A stretch of 64,000 nt of DNA from Candidatus Flexifilum breve (GCA_016717205.1 JADKGC010000014.1:1-64000), one strand, 5' to 3'; counted from the stretch's first letter, positions 47,224 through 56,523 are shown. The notes: a model not told the origin generated them from the sequence alone. Translations and numbers: made by a program.

Positions 47224-47760
47224 ATGGAACAACCACGCATTTTCTTGATCACAGGGATTATGGCAGCGGGCAAATCGACCGTGGCGCAGGCGCTCGCCGA
47301 ACGCTTGCCTAAAAGTGTGCACGTTCGCGGGGATGTCTTTCGCCGCATGATTATCAGCGGGCGCAAGGAAATGACCGTGGACTACGATGACGAGGCGCTG
47401 GTGCAGCTTCGTCTACGCTATCGTCTGGCAGCCCAGACCGCGCACGCTTACTGCGCCGCGGGGTTCGACGCCGTATGTCAGGACATCATCATCGGGGAGA
47501 TGCTGCGCGAAGTCGTCGATCTCTACCGGTTTGGTGGTTATCCCGTCTATCTAACCGTCTTGTGCCCGACGGTAGAAGCGGTTCTGGTGCGGGATGCTGG
47601 CCGCGATAAGGTGGCCTACCGCGATTGGACACCCGACATGCTCGACCGGGAATTGCGTGAGTCAACGCCCCGGCTTGGACTGTGGTTGGACACCTCAGCA
47701 CTGACGGTTGCGCAAACCGTTGATACAATCTGGGCACGTTTAGCAGAAGCTGCCATCTAA
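47224..47760 (+). CDS. P-loop kinase/AAA-type phosphotransferase
   Basis: 178 residues. Walker A GIMAAGKSTVAQAL, then VHVRGDVFRRMI and FDAVCQDIIIGEML, which resembles small-molecule kinases of the chloramphenicol phosphotransferase/zeta-toxin/AAA_33 group. GGAG lies before ATG 47224. It is the first of six tightly packed plus-strand genes. Substrate unknown. No antitoxin-like partner is visible next to it, so a toxin role is not supported. Confidence 0.75.
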   Translation: MEQPRIFLITGIMAAGKSTVAQALAERLPKSVHVRGDVFRRMIISGRKEMTVDYDDEALVQLRLRYRLAAQTAHAYCAAGFDAVCQDIIIGEMLREVVDLYRFGGYPVYLTVLCPTVEAVLVRDAGRDKVAYRDWTPDMLDRELRESTPRLGLWLDTSALTVAQTVDTIWARLAEAAI

Positions 47761-47780
47761 CGGCAGGGAGTACGTAGGCT

Positions 47781-48798
47781 TTGATCAAGTCACTGGAGCG
47801 GGTATTTAGCGAATTTGTCATTTTTCTCGGCGCGGCGCGGCTGCGCGCGCTGTTCTTGCTGATCGCGGGGACGGGGCTGGTCAGCCTGATGCTGAACGCC
47901 GTGCAGGGCGAAACCTGGGTCGTGCCCGTGCAGTCGGCGCTCATGCTGATCGCGGCGTTCGGTTCGGCGGCGATCATCGTTACGCGCATGGAGCGCGAAG
48001 ATCGCCAGCGTTGGATCGCGCTGCTCGTCCCCGCGTTGGGGTTGATTGTGCTGGGGGTGTTCTTTCTGCCGAATTGGGCGCTGGCGCTGGTCGGCGCGGC
48101 TATCGGGTGGATCGTCGCCGGGTTGATCGTGTTTCGCGGACGCGCGCCCATCGAATACCAGAAGGCGATCTCGACATCTGCGCCACAACGAGTACGAAGA
48201 AGCCGTCAAAGTCATGGACGGCATGATCAAGGACGAGCCGAATCAGCCGAATCACTACCGCTTCCGGGCGGAACTGCTGCGTCTGTGGGGTAAGCTCGAC
48301 CGAGCGCGGCGCGATTACCAGAAGATGACCGAAATCGACCCAACCTCGGCAGTCGCGTTCAACGGGCTGGCCGAAGTCAATTTGCAGGCGGGGCGCTTCA
48401 CGGATGCGCTGGCCGCCGCGCACAAAGCCGCGGAACTGGCGCCCGGTGAATGGGTCGCGCTGTACAACCTCGGCATGATTGAAGATCGCCTCAGCCAGTC
48501 ACAGAATGCCATCGAGCACCTCACGCAGGCGTTGTCCGCGGGTGTGCGCGATGCGCGGCACCGCTTGCTCATCCGCTTCTACCTCGTGCGCGCCTATGCG
48601 CGGCTCGGCGATACGGCCAATGCGCAGGCCGAGCTGATCACGCTGCGCAAAGACAAAAGCGGCATCAGTGAATGGACGACCATCCTCGCCAGCGATCAGG
48701 CGGAAACCCTGCGCGCGGTGATCGGACAGGATGTCGAATTGGCGACCCAACTCATCAGCGGGGAACTGGATGTGATGGCGCTGGGAGCGGCCTCGTAA
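47781..48798 (+). CDS. Membrane-anchored TPR protein, frameshifted
   Basis: The N-terminal frame has three to four membrane helices (to about residue 115) and then IEYQKAI. The next frame continues with RHLRHNEYEEAVKVMDGM and four TPR units (AELLRLWGKLDRARRDYQKM; GLAEVNLQAGRFTDALAAAH; LGMIEDRLSQSQNAIEHLTQ; FYLVRAYARLGDTANAQAEL). One extra base near 48168-48170 explains the break. Start TTG 47781. Its stop overlaps the next start (TAATG). The layout, membrane anchor plus TPR, repeats in the next two genes. Confidence 0.7.
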
Positions 48799-49670
48799 TG
48801 CGCCGCCAATGGCTGGTCGGCGTGTATGTGACGTTCGTGCTGGCGTTCGTCGGCCTCGTCGTCTTTATCGGCGGGCTGGCCGCGGAACTGTTCAGCTCCC
48901 GCGCGCCGCAGGATGCGCTTAATCTGTCGCCCTATGTGGTGTTGGCGCTCGGCGGGTTGTGTCTCGCCGCGCTGATGTTCGTCTTCTGGTTTGGGCTGGT
49001 TGGCGTGCTGCTGGCGCGGCAAACGCGCGCGCAGGGATCCGGTTACGGCGAAGCCTACCGCTTGATCGAGGCGTTCAAGTTCCGGGATGCGATTCCGCTG
49101 CTCGAACGCTCGATCCGCGAAGGTAAAGAGACTGCCGAAGTGCTGATGCTGCTGACGAGCGCCTATGCCTACACGGGACAGCTCGCCAAAGCGCAGGCGA
49201 CCGCTGACCGGGCGGTGCAGTTATTCCCGAATGATCCCGACTCCTATATCACGCTGGCGAATGGCTATCGTTTGCAGGCCGCGTATGATGAGGCGGCGGG
49301 CACACTCATGCGGGCAGCGACATTGTCTCCGGATCAACCCGTGATCTGGGCGGAACTCGGCTTCACGCAGCGGTTTGCCGGCAATGAAGCCGCCGCCGTC
49401 GAGTCATTTGAGAAGGCGGCAGCCCACGCCATGCCCGCGCCCTACGGGGTGCGCGTGTTCTATCATCTGTCGAATGCCTATTCCGCGGCGGGCGAGACCA
49501 AAAAGGCCATGCGCGCCATCGCCAAGATGATGAGCGCGCGTGACGGTCTGGTGACGTGGAAGTCGGGCTTGAAACCGCTGGAAGGCACGGCTTATGGCCA
49601 GGCGCTGCGCTATGAAATCGCCGCGATTGACCAGGCTATCGCCGATGCGGACGCGGGGAACCTCGGATGA
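48798..49670 (+). CDS. Membrane-anchored TPR protein
   Basis: 290 residues: two membrane helices (about 7-28 and 46-68), then TPR units covering the rest (AYRLIEAFKFRDAIPLLERS; LTSAYAYTGQLAKAQATADR; LANGYRLQAAYDEAAGTLMR; GFTQRFAGNEAAAVESFEKA; HLSNAYSAAGETKKAMRAIA). ATG 48798 overlaps the previous stop. TPR part should be cytoplasmic. It may scaffold a complex with its neighbours. Confidence 0.75.
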   Translation: MRRQWLVGVYVTFVLAFVGLVVFIGGLAAELFSSRAPQDALNLSPYVVLALGGLCLAALMFVFWFGLVGVLLARQTRAQGSGYGEAYRLIEAFKFRDAIPLLERSIREGKETAEVLMLLTSAYAYTGQLAKAQATADRAVQLFPNDPDSYITLANGYRLQAAYDEAAGTLMRAATLSPDQPVIWAELGFTQRFAGNEAAAVESFEKAAAHAMPAPYGVRVFYHLSNAYSAAGETKKAMRAIAKMMSARDGLVTWKSGLKPLEGTAYGQALRYEIAAIDQAIADADAGNLG

Positions 49671-50452
49671 TCTGGGCGATTTCGCGCATCCGCAAAGACT
49701 TCAAGACCTGGGATCGCTTCACGCAGGTCGCCGTGATCAGCGGGGCGGTGCTGGTCATTGTGCTGCTGGTCGTCGCCATCACCGTGCCCGACCTGCGCCA
49801 ATCCGCGCTGATTGGCGTGGGGGGCTTGCTTGTCGTCTCGGAGCTCGCCGTGCTGTGGGGCAACCGCGGCATGATTTCGCTGTATGGTCAGGCGCAGCGC
49901 CATTACCTCGAAGGGGAGTTTGGTGCGGCAGTCGGCTTGCTGGAAGGCGCGCGCGCACGGGGGAAAATTGATGCGCGTTCGCTCACACTGCTGGGAAATT
50001 CGTACCGCCAGCTCGGGCGGCTCAGCGAGAGCGAGGGGGTTTTGTCAGAAGCTGTAGACAAAGCTCCAGATCTCTATTTCCCGCGCTACGGGTTTGGGCG
50101 TACACTGCTTGCAAAGGGTGATTACGCGGGCGCGGTGGAGTTGATCCGCGCGGCTGTCGCACAGGGGGCGCCGTCGGTGGTGCGCCTCGACCTCGGGGAA
50201 GCATATTATCGCCTGGGGGCATTCGACGAAGCGCTGATCGAGCTGGACAGCACGGTGCCCGATGAATCCTATCGTAAACTGATGCGCGCCTACTTACTCC
50301 ATCAAATCCGCTTCAGTTTCTCGCCGCCATCCCCCGACCTCATTCGCGAGGGCTTGCCGTGCTGGATTGCCAGCGCAGACCGGTTCGGACACACGCCCTA
50401 CGGTGAGGCGCTCAAAAATGACATTGAAGACTTGCAGGGAGCGTTGAATTGA
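49667..50452 (+). CDS. Membrane-anchored TPR protein
   Basis: 261 residues. Two membrane helices (about 20-42 and 47-65) are followed by TPR units (AQRHYLEGEFGAAVGLLEGA; LGNSYRQLGRLSESEGVLSE; FGRTLLAKGDYAGAVELIRA; LGEAYYRLGAFDEALIELDS). ATGA overlap with the gene before, TTGA overlap with the gene after. Third member of the same architecture in a row. Confidence 0.75.
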   Translation: MIWAISRIRKDFKTWDRFTQVAVISGAVLVIVLLVVAITVPDLRQSALIGVGGLLVVSELAVLWGNRGMISLYGQAQRHYLEGEFGAAVGLLEGARARGKIDARSLTLLGNSYRQLGRLSESEGVLSEAVDKAPDLYFPRYGFGRTLLAKGDYAGAVELIRAAVAQGAPSVVRLDLGEAYYRLGAFDEALIELDSTVPDESYRKLMRAYLLHQIRFSFSPPSPDLIREGLPCWIASADRFGHTPYGEALKNDIEDLQGALN

Positions 50453-50952
50453 GCACGTCAGCAGAAAAGCGCAGAAGTTCTTCCATTGTCCGCTACAGCC
50501 TCATCGCCGGCATTGTCGGGATTCTGATCATTGGGGCAGGGGTTGTCTCGTTCTTTGTCGATCAGGCCTCACGGCAGACGCCGTTTGATATTCAGCCGCC
50601 GCCCGGCGCGCTGTATTGGGGCGAAAGTGATGTTTCGACCAATTCACGTAACATGTATTACCGCGTTGCCGATTCGATTGACAACGTCGTGAATTACTAT
50701 CAGCAAAAAATGAACGAGCACTACGGTGATGCAGTTGAACGCTGTATCCGCATTCCCGCGGTGGGCGAAGCGCCCCCGGCAGAGACCGGTCAGAGCGTGC
50801 CGTTCCAGTTTAGCTGCATGTTCGATCATTCCGGCTTCCGCTCGACGCAGTACACGCTGGTCGTGATTTACCCGGGGTTGGCCAATCCTGATCCGAATCT
50901 GGATGCGGCGGGTATGACCGTTGTCAAATATGAACAACTCTGGCAGTCCTGA
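50449..50952 (+). CDS. Single-pass membrane protein of unknown function
   Basis: 167 residues, TTG start overlapping the previous stop. One membrane helix (about 15-38), then an extracytoplasmic domain with two cysteines (VERCIRIPA, FQFSCMFDH) that could form a disulphide. Motif YYRVADSIDNVVNYYQQKM suggests a small alpha/beta domain. No family is recognised. It overlaps the next gene. Confidence 0.6.
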   Translation: MSTSAEKRRSSSIVRYSLIAGIVGILIIGAGVVSFFVDQASRQTPFDIQPPPGALYWGESDVSTNSRNMYYRVADSIDNVVNYYQQKMNEHYGDAVERCIRIPAVGEAPPAETGQSVPFQFSCMFDHSGFRSTQYTLVVIYPGLANPDPNLDAAGMTVVKYEQLWQS

Positions 50953-51451
50953 CGACGCCGATCAAGCGAAACGTCCGCCGTTTCTCCTGATAGCCTTGTT
51001 GATAGCCTTCGGTCTCGCGTTGATCGTAGGCTTCAATATTTTGCGCGTGTTGTACGGTGTGATCGCGCCGCCGCTGCCGCCGCTGCCGGATCGGGTAACG
51101 CAGATCAGCCATGAGAGCGAGGCGTACGGCGCCGATATCTGGAGCTATACCGCCGTCGATGATCCGTGTGCCGTCGCGACGTTCTACGAAGCGCAGGGCG
51201 GCACCTGCGAATACACGCCGCTGCAGTGCAGCGAACCGGGATCCGCGCCGTTCAGCGAGCTGGCGCAGTCGACGGTTGCGCGCTGTCACGGGAACGTTGC
51301 CTTTTCGATCTTCAATATGCAGTGGTGGGCGCTGGTACTGCGCAACAACGACACGCCGAACACGCCCACCACCATCAACCTTGAGCGCGAAGTCTTCTGG
51401 ATCGGCACCGGGCCGCGTGCCGCTACGCCTGCTCCCAGCGGTAGCGGATGA
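50930..51451 (+). CDS. Single-pass membrane protein of unknown function
   Basis: 173 residues with one membrane helix (about 19-42) and an extracytoplasmic domain containing four cysteines (DPCAVATFYEAQGGTCEYTPLQC in part, and VARCHG). DPCAVATFYEAQGG parallels SIDNVVNYYQQKM of the preceding protein, so the two domains may be related. ATG 50930 lies inside the previous gene. Its 3' end overlaps the convergent GNAT gene by 29 bp. Confidence 0.6.
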   Translation: MNNSGSPDDADQAKRPPFLLIALLIAFGLALIVGFNILRVLYGVIAPPLPPLPDRVTQISHESEAYGADIWSYTAVDDPCAVATFYEAQGGTCEYTPLQCSEPGSAPFSELAQSTVARCHGNVAFSIFNMQWWALVLRNNDTPNTPTTINLEREVFWIGTGPRAATPAPSGSG

Positions 51452-52232
51452 GCGATCCGTAGTGCCCAAAGCCAATTCTCTGGTAAATCGGGTAGCCGGA
51501 TGGTGAGGCGAACAAGGCGCCAATGTGGCAACCGGCGGCGCGCGCGTCGAGCAGCGGACGCAGCGTGATCGCCTTGCCAATGCCTTTACCCCGCGCGTCC
51601 GGCAGCGTACCAATCCCGTAGATTCCTGCAATTCCTGCGCCGTAAAACAACATCCCCGTCGCCACGGGCACATCATCCAACCAGCCGAGGTACAGCGTCC
51701 ACGGGGCATGGTCGAGGCCACGCCGCAGTGTGGCGTCGTGCCACGCGTCGCCGACGGCAGTCGGCTGATTGAAGCTGGTGGCGAAGGTCGTCGCCCAGAC
51801 GCGCACATCGGTTTCGCTCGTCACGGTGGTGATGCGAAAGTTCGGCGGCGTGGTGGTCGTCTCATCCATGTGATGCAAATCAACCGCCATTGCGGGCGAG
51901 TCATACGCCTTCTCGAAACCGTGCTGTTCGAGCTTCGCGCCAATTTCTGGGGGCTGCGTCTGCCCGCCGACCCACCACATGACGGCTTTCGTCCCGGCAG
52001 CGCGGTAATCGGCGAGTGTCTCTTCGATGACTTGGTCCGCATCAGCGAGGGTGAAGCGATTGCGCCCAACGGAGTTGAACATCGCGGATTCAATCCCGGC
52101 GACGCGGCAGCGGACGAGGGCGGGCGTCGTAATCAATTCGGCACGGGGCAAGCGGCCAAACGTTTCGATCAGGGCATAGGCGTTGTCTTCGGCGGCGGCT
52201 TCAAGGTTCGGCGGGGAAGCTTCCCGAAACAT
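51423..52232 (-). CDS. GNAT-family N-acetyltransferase
   Basis: 269 residues, with a divergent N-terminal half and a C-terminal GNAT domain: IAGIYGIGTLPDARGKGIGKAIT holds the acetyl-CoA loop (ARGKGIGKA), followed by ALFASPSGYPIYQRIGFGHYG. The two-part layout resembles tandem-GNAT proteins. ATG 52232 is chosen because the preceding codons look non-coding and enter the ileS control region. Confidence 0.82.
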   Translation of the reverse strand: MFREASPPNLEAAAEDNAYALIETFGRLPRAELITTPALVRCRVAGIESAMFNSVGRNRFTLADADQVIEETLADYRAAGTKAVMWWVGGQTQPPEIGAKLEQHGFEKAYDSPAMAVDLHHMDETTTTPPNFRITTVTSETDVRVWATTFATSFNQPTAVGDAWHDATLRRGLDHAPWTLYLGWLDDVPVATGMLFYGAGIAGIYGIGTLPDARGKGIGKAITLRPLLDARAAGCHIGALFASPSGYPIYQRIGFGHYGSLIRYRWEQA

Positions 52233-52292
52233 AGAGTCTCTTTTCTGTGGGATTGGGCAAACCAGTTCATTATAGGAGCAAGGGGTTGAATC

Positions 52293-52321
52293 TTCACTTA
52301 ACTGCAATTTTGCGTCATAAT
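52293..52321 (+). promoter_or_regulatory. ileS promoter
   Basis: TTCACT (52293-52298), 17-bp spacer, CATAAT (52316-52321). Transcription would start near 52328, giving an ileS leader of about 140 nt. Confidence 0.5.
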
Positions 52322-52347
52322 ACTAAGACGATTCTCCCCATTGGTTA

Positions 52348-52424
52348 TAAGGAGGTGATCCGTGAATGTGAGGGGTCTGCTCACATCACGGTCGATTGCC
52401 CCCTCTATGCGAATACGACGCTAA
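52348..52424 (+). promoter_or_regulatory. ileS leader: 14-nt anti-16S Shine-Dalgarno and possible leader ORF
   Basis: TAAGGAGGTGATCC (52348-52361) is an exact complement of the canonical 16S rRNA 3' end. It is followed directly by GTG 52362, which opens a 20-codon ORF (ending MRIRR, TAA 52422-52424); an overlapping ATG-TGA start-stop pair sits at 52366-52371. GTGAG/CTCAC and GAGGGG/CCCCTC pairs could fold just downstream. No T-box sequence and no intrinsic terminator are seen before ileS, so any control would be at translation or by ribosome capture. Confidence 0.5.
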
Positions 52425-52467
52425 ACGCATCGACAACCGACCCGTATCGACGTAGAGAGGATGAACC

Positions 52468-55400
52468 ATGTTCAAGGCAGTCAAACCGGAAGTTGACATC
52501 CAGAAATTGGAACGCGAACAGCTGGACTTTTGGCGGCTGAATCGCGTATTTCAGCGTTCGATGGAAGAACGCCAAGGTGCTCCGCGTTACGTGACCTATG
52601 AAGGCCCGCCGACCGTCAACGGCACGCCGGGTGTGCATCACGTATTGGCGCGCGCCTTCAAAGATATTTTCCCGCGCTACAAGACGATGCGCGGTTACTA
52701 CGCGCTGCGTAAGGGCGGGTGGGATACCCACGGCTTGCCCGTCGAACTCGCGCTCGAAAAAGAGCTCGGCTTCACGCAGAAACGGCAGATTGAAGAGTTC
52801 GGCATCGCCGAATTCAACAAGCGCTGCCGGGACAGTGTGCTGCGCAACATCAGCAAGTGGGAAACGTTCACCGAGCGCATGGCGTACTGGACGAACCTCG
52901 ACGACGCCTATGTGACGTTCACGAATGACTACATCGAGAGCGTGTGGTGGATCCTCAAGCAGTTCTGGGAAAAAGACCTGCTCTATAAGGGTTTGAAGGT
53001 CGTTCCGTACTGCGCGCGCTGCGGCACGCCGCTGAGCAGTCACGAAGTCTCGCTCGGGTATCAGGATGTCGAAGACCCGAGCGTATTTGTGCGCTTCCCG
53101 CTGCGCGACAAGTCCGGCGTCTACTTCCTCGTGTGGACGACGACGCCGTGGACACTCCCGGCCAACGTCGCGCTGGCCGTGGGCGCGGACCTCGACTACG
53201 TGCAGATCGAAGGCCCGGTACAGGGCGGCGAAGGCACAGAAAACCTGATCATGGCGGCGGCGCTGGTCGACAAAGTGCTCATCCACCGTGAAGAGTACAA
53301 GATCGTCAAGCACTTCAAGGGCAAAGACCTGCTCGGGATGCAGTACAACCCGCTGTACACCTTCCTCCCGGTCGAGACCAAGTACGCCTATGTCGTGGCG
53401 GGCGATTTCGTCAGCACCGACGACGGCACGGGCATCGTGCACATCGCCCCGGCCTTCGGCGTGGACGATATGGCGGTCGGCAAGGAGAATAACCTGCCCG
53501 TGCTGCAAACGGTCGGCGCGGATGGCAAATTCATCGACGCGGTGACGGAGTGGCGCGGCGTGTGGGTCAAGGACGCCGATCCCGAAATCACGCGGGATCT
53601 CAAGCGGCGCGGTCTGCTCTACAAGCAGGCACGTTACGCGCATACTTACCCGTTCTGCTGGCGCTGTGGCACGCCGCTGCTGTACTTCGCGCGTGACGCG
53701 TGGTTCATCCGCGCGACCGAGTACCGCCAGAAGATGATCGACCTGAATGCGACGATCAACTGGGTGCCGGATCACGTCCGCGATGGGCGCTTCGGCAATT
53801 GGCTGACGGAACTCAAAGACTGGGCGCTCGGGCGTGAACGTTACTGGGGCACGCCGCTCCCGATCTGGATCGACGACCAGACGGGCGAGTCGCTGGCGGT
53901 GGGCAGCGTCGAAGAATTGAGCAAGCTCGCCGGGCGTGACTTGACGGATCTCGATCTGCACCGTCCGCATGTTGACAACATTGTCTTCCCGAACCCGAAT
54001 GGTCGTGGTGGCATGATGCATCGTGTGCCGGAAGTGATCGACGTGTGGTTTGACAGCGGCGCGATGCCGCTGGCGCAGTGGGGTTACCCGGCGCACAATC
54101 AGGAAATGTTCGCGGAACAGTACCCGGCGGACTACATCTGCGAAGCGGTCGACCAGACGCGCGGGTGGTTCTACACGCTCCACTCGATCAGCAGCATGTT
54201 GTTCGAACAGGTGTCGTTCAAGAACGTCATCTGCTTGGGGCACATCCTCGACGCCAAGGGCGAGAAGATGTCCAAGAGCAAGGGCAACATCATCGACCCG
54301 TGGGAAATCTTCAACGCGCACGGGGCCGACGCTTTCCGCTGGTATCTGTTCACATCAGGGCCGCCCGGAGAACCGCGCCGCTTCTCGAAGGACTTGGTAG
54401 GGGAGGTGATCAGCCGCTTCTGGCTGACGCTGTGGAACACCTACAGCTTCTTCGTGACGTACGCCAATCTCGATGGCTGGACGCCGAACAGCCCGCAGCC
54501 GCCCGTCGCCGAACGCGACCTGCTCGATCAGTTTGTGCTGGCGGAACTGCACCAGTTGGTCAACGAAGTGACCGAAGCCTTCGACAACTACGATGTGCCC
54601 GGCGCGACGCGCCCGATTGAGCAATTTGTCGAGATGCTCAGCAATTGGTATGTGCGCCTGAGCCGCCGCCGTTTCTGGAAGTCGGAGAGCGACGCGGACA
54701 AGCAGGGCGCCTATGCCACGTTATATGAATGCTTAGTCACCGTGAGCAAGCTGCTCGCACCGACGATGCCGTTCCTCGCGGATGCGCTGTATCGCAATCT
54801 GGTCGTGGAAATCGACCCGAAAGCGCCGATGAGCGTGCACCTCGCGCTGTTCCCGGAAAGCAACCCGGCACTGCTCAACGAAACGCTGGTGCGGGATATG
54901 CGCTTGGTCGAAAAGCTGGTCAGCCTCGGGCGTGCCGCGCGCGAATCGGTGCGCATGGGCGTGCGCCAGCCGCTGGCAGAAGCTCGTTTCGCGGTGCAGC
55001 CGCGCGAGGCCGATGTGGTCACGCGTTACGCCGAGCTGATCATGAGCGAACTCAATGTTAAGGCGGTGGGGACGCTCAATGCGACCGGGGATGTCGTGCT
55101 GTTCAAGCTGAATCCGCTGCAAAGCCTGCTCGGCAAGAAGCTGCGCGCCGACTTCCCGAAGGTGCAGAAGTGGGTGCGCGATGATGCGCCGGTGGAAGAC
55201 AAACGTAAGTGGGGCGAAGCCCTGCTGAGCGGCCAAAGCATCACCGTGGAGCTGGACGGCAAGCAGTACGAGCTCGCGCCGGACGAAGTGCAGGTCAGCC
55301 GCAGCGCCGCCGAAGGCTTCGCGGTCGCGGAAGACGGCGGCTATCTGGCCTCACTCGACACGCGCCTCACCGACGACCTGATCGACGAAGGGTTGGCGCG

Positions 55401-55671
55401 TGAAGTCGTACGCCGCGTGCAAAGCCTGCGCAAGGACGCGGACTTCAATATCGAAGACCGCATCAACCTGCGCTATCAGGCGGGCGAACGGCTGACGAAG
55501 GCGATCACCCGTTTCGCCGATTACATCCGCGCGCAGACGCTGGCGGAAACGCTGGAGCAGGGCGAAACGAACGGCGATTTCGTGAGCGCTACGTATCAGC
55601 CGGACGAAGACCCGAAGAAGGATACCTCCATCGACGGCGAAACACTGGCTATCGGCGTTAAGCGCGTCTAG
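52468..55671 (+). CDS. ileS: Isoleucyl-tRNA synthetase
   Basis: A class-I synthetase of 1,067 residues, the long type related to eukaryotic enzymes. The HIGH-equivalent lies in GTPGVHHVLARAFKD (residues 55-58), the editing domain includes VWTTTPWTLPANVALAVG and DGTGIVHIAPAFGVDD, and KMSKS is at 600-604 (GEKMSKSKGN). A long C-terminal tRNA-binding part follows (RKWGEALLSGQSITVEL, GLAREVVRRVQSLRKDADF). AGAGAGGATG lies before ATG 52468. A strong terminator follows the stop. Long-type IleS is often mupirocin-tolerant, which is family knowledge and not shown here. Confidence 0.96.
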   Translation: MFKAVKPEVDIQKLEREQLDFWRLNRVFQRSMEERQGAPRYVTYEGPPTVNGTPGVHHVLARAFKDIFPRYKTMRGYYALRKGGWDTHGLPVELALEKELGFTQKRQIEEFGIAEFNKRCRDSVLRNISKWETFTERMAYWTNLDDAYVTFTNDYIESVWWILKQFWEKDLLYKGLKVVPYCARCGTPLSSHEVSLGYQDVEDPSVFVRFPLRDKSGVYFLVWTTTPWTLPANVALAVGADLDYVQIEGPVQGGEGTENLIMAAALVDKVLIHREEYKIVKHFKGKDLLGMQYNPLYTFLPVETKYAYVVAGDFVSTDDGTGIVHIAPAFGVDDMAVGKENNLPVLQTVGADGKFIDAVTEWRGVWVKDADPEITRDLKRRGLLYKQARYAHTYPFCWRCGTPLLYFARDAWFIRATEYRQKMIDLNATINWVPDHVRDGRFGNWLTELKDWALGRERYWGTPLPIWIDDQTGESLAVGSVEELSKLAGRDLTDLDLHRPHVDNIVFPNPNGRGGMMHRVPEVIDVWFDSGAMPLAQWGYPAHNQEMFAEQYPADYICEAVDQTRGWFYTLHSISSMLFEQVSFKNVICLGHILDAKGEKMSKSKGNIIDPWEIFNAHGADAFRWYLFTSGPPGEPRRFSKDLVGEVISRFWLTLWNTYSFFVTYANLDGWTPNSPQPPVAERDLLDQFVLAELHQLVNEVTEAFDNYDVPGATRPIEQFVEMLSNWYVRLSRRRFWKSESDADKQGAYATLYECLVTVSKLLAPTMPFLADALYRNLVVEIDPKAPMSVHLALFPESNPALLNETLVRDMRLVEKLVSLGRAARESVRMGVRQPLAEARFAVQPREADVVTRYAELIMSELNVKAVGTLNATGDVVLFKLNPLQSLLGKKLRADFPKVQKWVRDDAPVEDKRKWGEALLSGQSITVELDGKQYELAPDEVQVSRSAAEGFAVAEDGGYLASLDTRLTDDLIDEGLAREVVRRVQSLRKDADFNIEDRINLRYQAGERLTKAITRFADYIRAQTLAETLEQGETNGDFVSATYQPDEDPKKDTSIDGETLAIGVKRV

Positions 55672-55687
55672 TCACACTGTACAAATC

Positions 55688-55717
55688 AAAAGGACGAGGC
55701 CATGCCTCGTCCTTTTT
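55688..55717. terminator. ileS terminator (bidirectional)
   Basis: AAAAGGACGAGGC, loop CAT, GCCTCGTCCTTTT, followed by a further T. A 13-bp perfect stem with A and T tracts on either side, between the convergent ileS and nucleotidyltransferase genes. Confidence 0.88.
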
Positions 55718-55741
55718 GTTTGGTCTAACAATCGACATAGG

Positions 55742-56515
55742 TCACAAGGCTGCGCGAATCTCGCCCCACATGAAGCTGACAAAGCGCAGGGTTTCCGGCA
55801 GGGTAGCCGCGTGATCCACGACTGCGCCCGGATCGAGCCGCCATGCCAGCGCATGGCTGATGAGCGCCGCCCAGGCTGGATAAGCCGACATCGCCCATTC
55901 GGCTGCTGCCTGTTTCGAGACATGCTGGCGGTGGCGCAGCGTGTACAGTCCCCGGCACAAGGTGATGATGACATAAGCCTGTGACGGACGGCTCTGGATG
56001 TGGTCGAGATAGCCGTCGTCCCATTCCAGCAGCATCGTCGTGATAGACGTGATGAATTCGTCGGTCGTGACCGGGGCGATGATCGTCGCGGGTGGTACCC
56101 CATACAGCGTGATCCCCGATGTTAGCACGTGATACCAGTTCATCAGCCAGTCCGCGCCCGCCTCGATGATGTGGAAGGGTTCGCCGGGGCTGATGTTGCC
56201 CATCGGGTGACGTTCGGTTTTGTATGTGGCGAGCGCGTGCACGCTGTAGTACTGCACTTCTATGCGGTTGTCCCACTCGGGCAGTTCTGTCACCATCCGG
56301 GCGTGCATCTGCTCGATAGCTGCGGCCTCCGCCGGGGAGAGATCCGACGTGAGCGCGGCGAGTAGGTCAAGATCGCTAATGCTGTCGGTGAATGCGCCGA
56401 GCGCCGTCGAGCCATAGAGATACAAGCCAATCAGCTTGTCACCAAAGATCGCTTGCTGCCGCTGCAGCAGAATCTCCAAAATGGCGTTGACGTTGGGGTA
56501 AGGGGTTGGTTTCAT
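55742..56515 (-). CDS. Nucleotidyltransferase (aminoglycoside adenylyltransferase/DUF4111 type)
   Basis: 257 residues. The N-terminal nucleotidyltransferase motif GLYLYGSTALGAFTDSISDLDLL (in part; GS and DxD) and the C-terminal helical DUF4111 domain (AYVIITLCRGLYTLRHRQHVSKQAAAEWA) match ANT(3'')/AadA-like enzymes that adenylylate streptomycin/spectinomycin. Resistance activity is not established for environmental members. A TATAAT lies only 8 bp before ATG 56515, so the mRNA may lack a leader. Confidence 0.8.
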   Translation of the reverse strand: MKPTPYPNVNAILEILLQRQQAIFGDKLIGLYLYGSTALGAFTDSISDLDLLAALTSDLSPAEAAAIEQMHARMVTELPEWDNRIEVQYYSVHALATYKTERHPMGNISPGEPFHIIEAGADWLMNWYHVLTSGITLYGVPPATIIAPVTTDEFITSITTMLLEWDDGYLDHIQSRPSQAYVIITLCRGLYTLRHRQHVSKQAAAEWAMSAYPAWAALISHALAWRLDPGAVVDHAATLPETLRFVSFMWGEIRAAL

Positions 56516-56523
56516 AAGCCGCA

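Noticed and set aside
47224..47760. Zeta-type toxin of a toxin-antitoxin pair
   Set aside because: No small antitoxin gene next to it; the neighbours are membrane-TPR genes.
52348..52361. Fragment of a 16S rRNA gene (the motif equals the inverse of the 16S 3' end)
   Set aside because: The match stops after 14 nt; the sequence on both sides has no rRNA similarity and the site is placed like a Shine-Dalgarno.
52308..52467. T-box riboswitch in front of ileS
   Set aside because: No T-box core sequence and no terminator with T-tract in this stretch.
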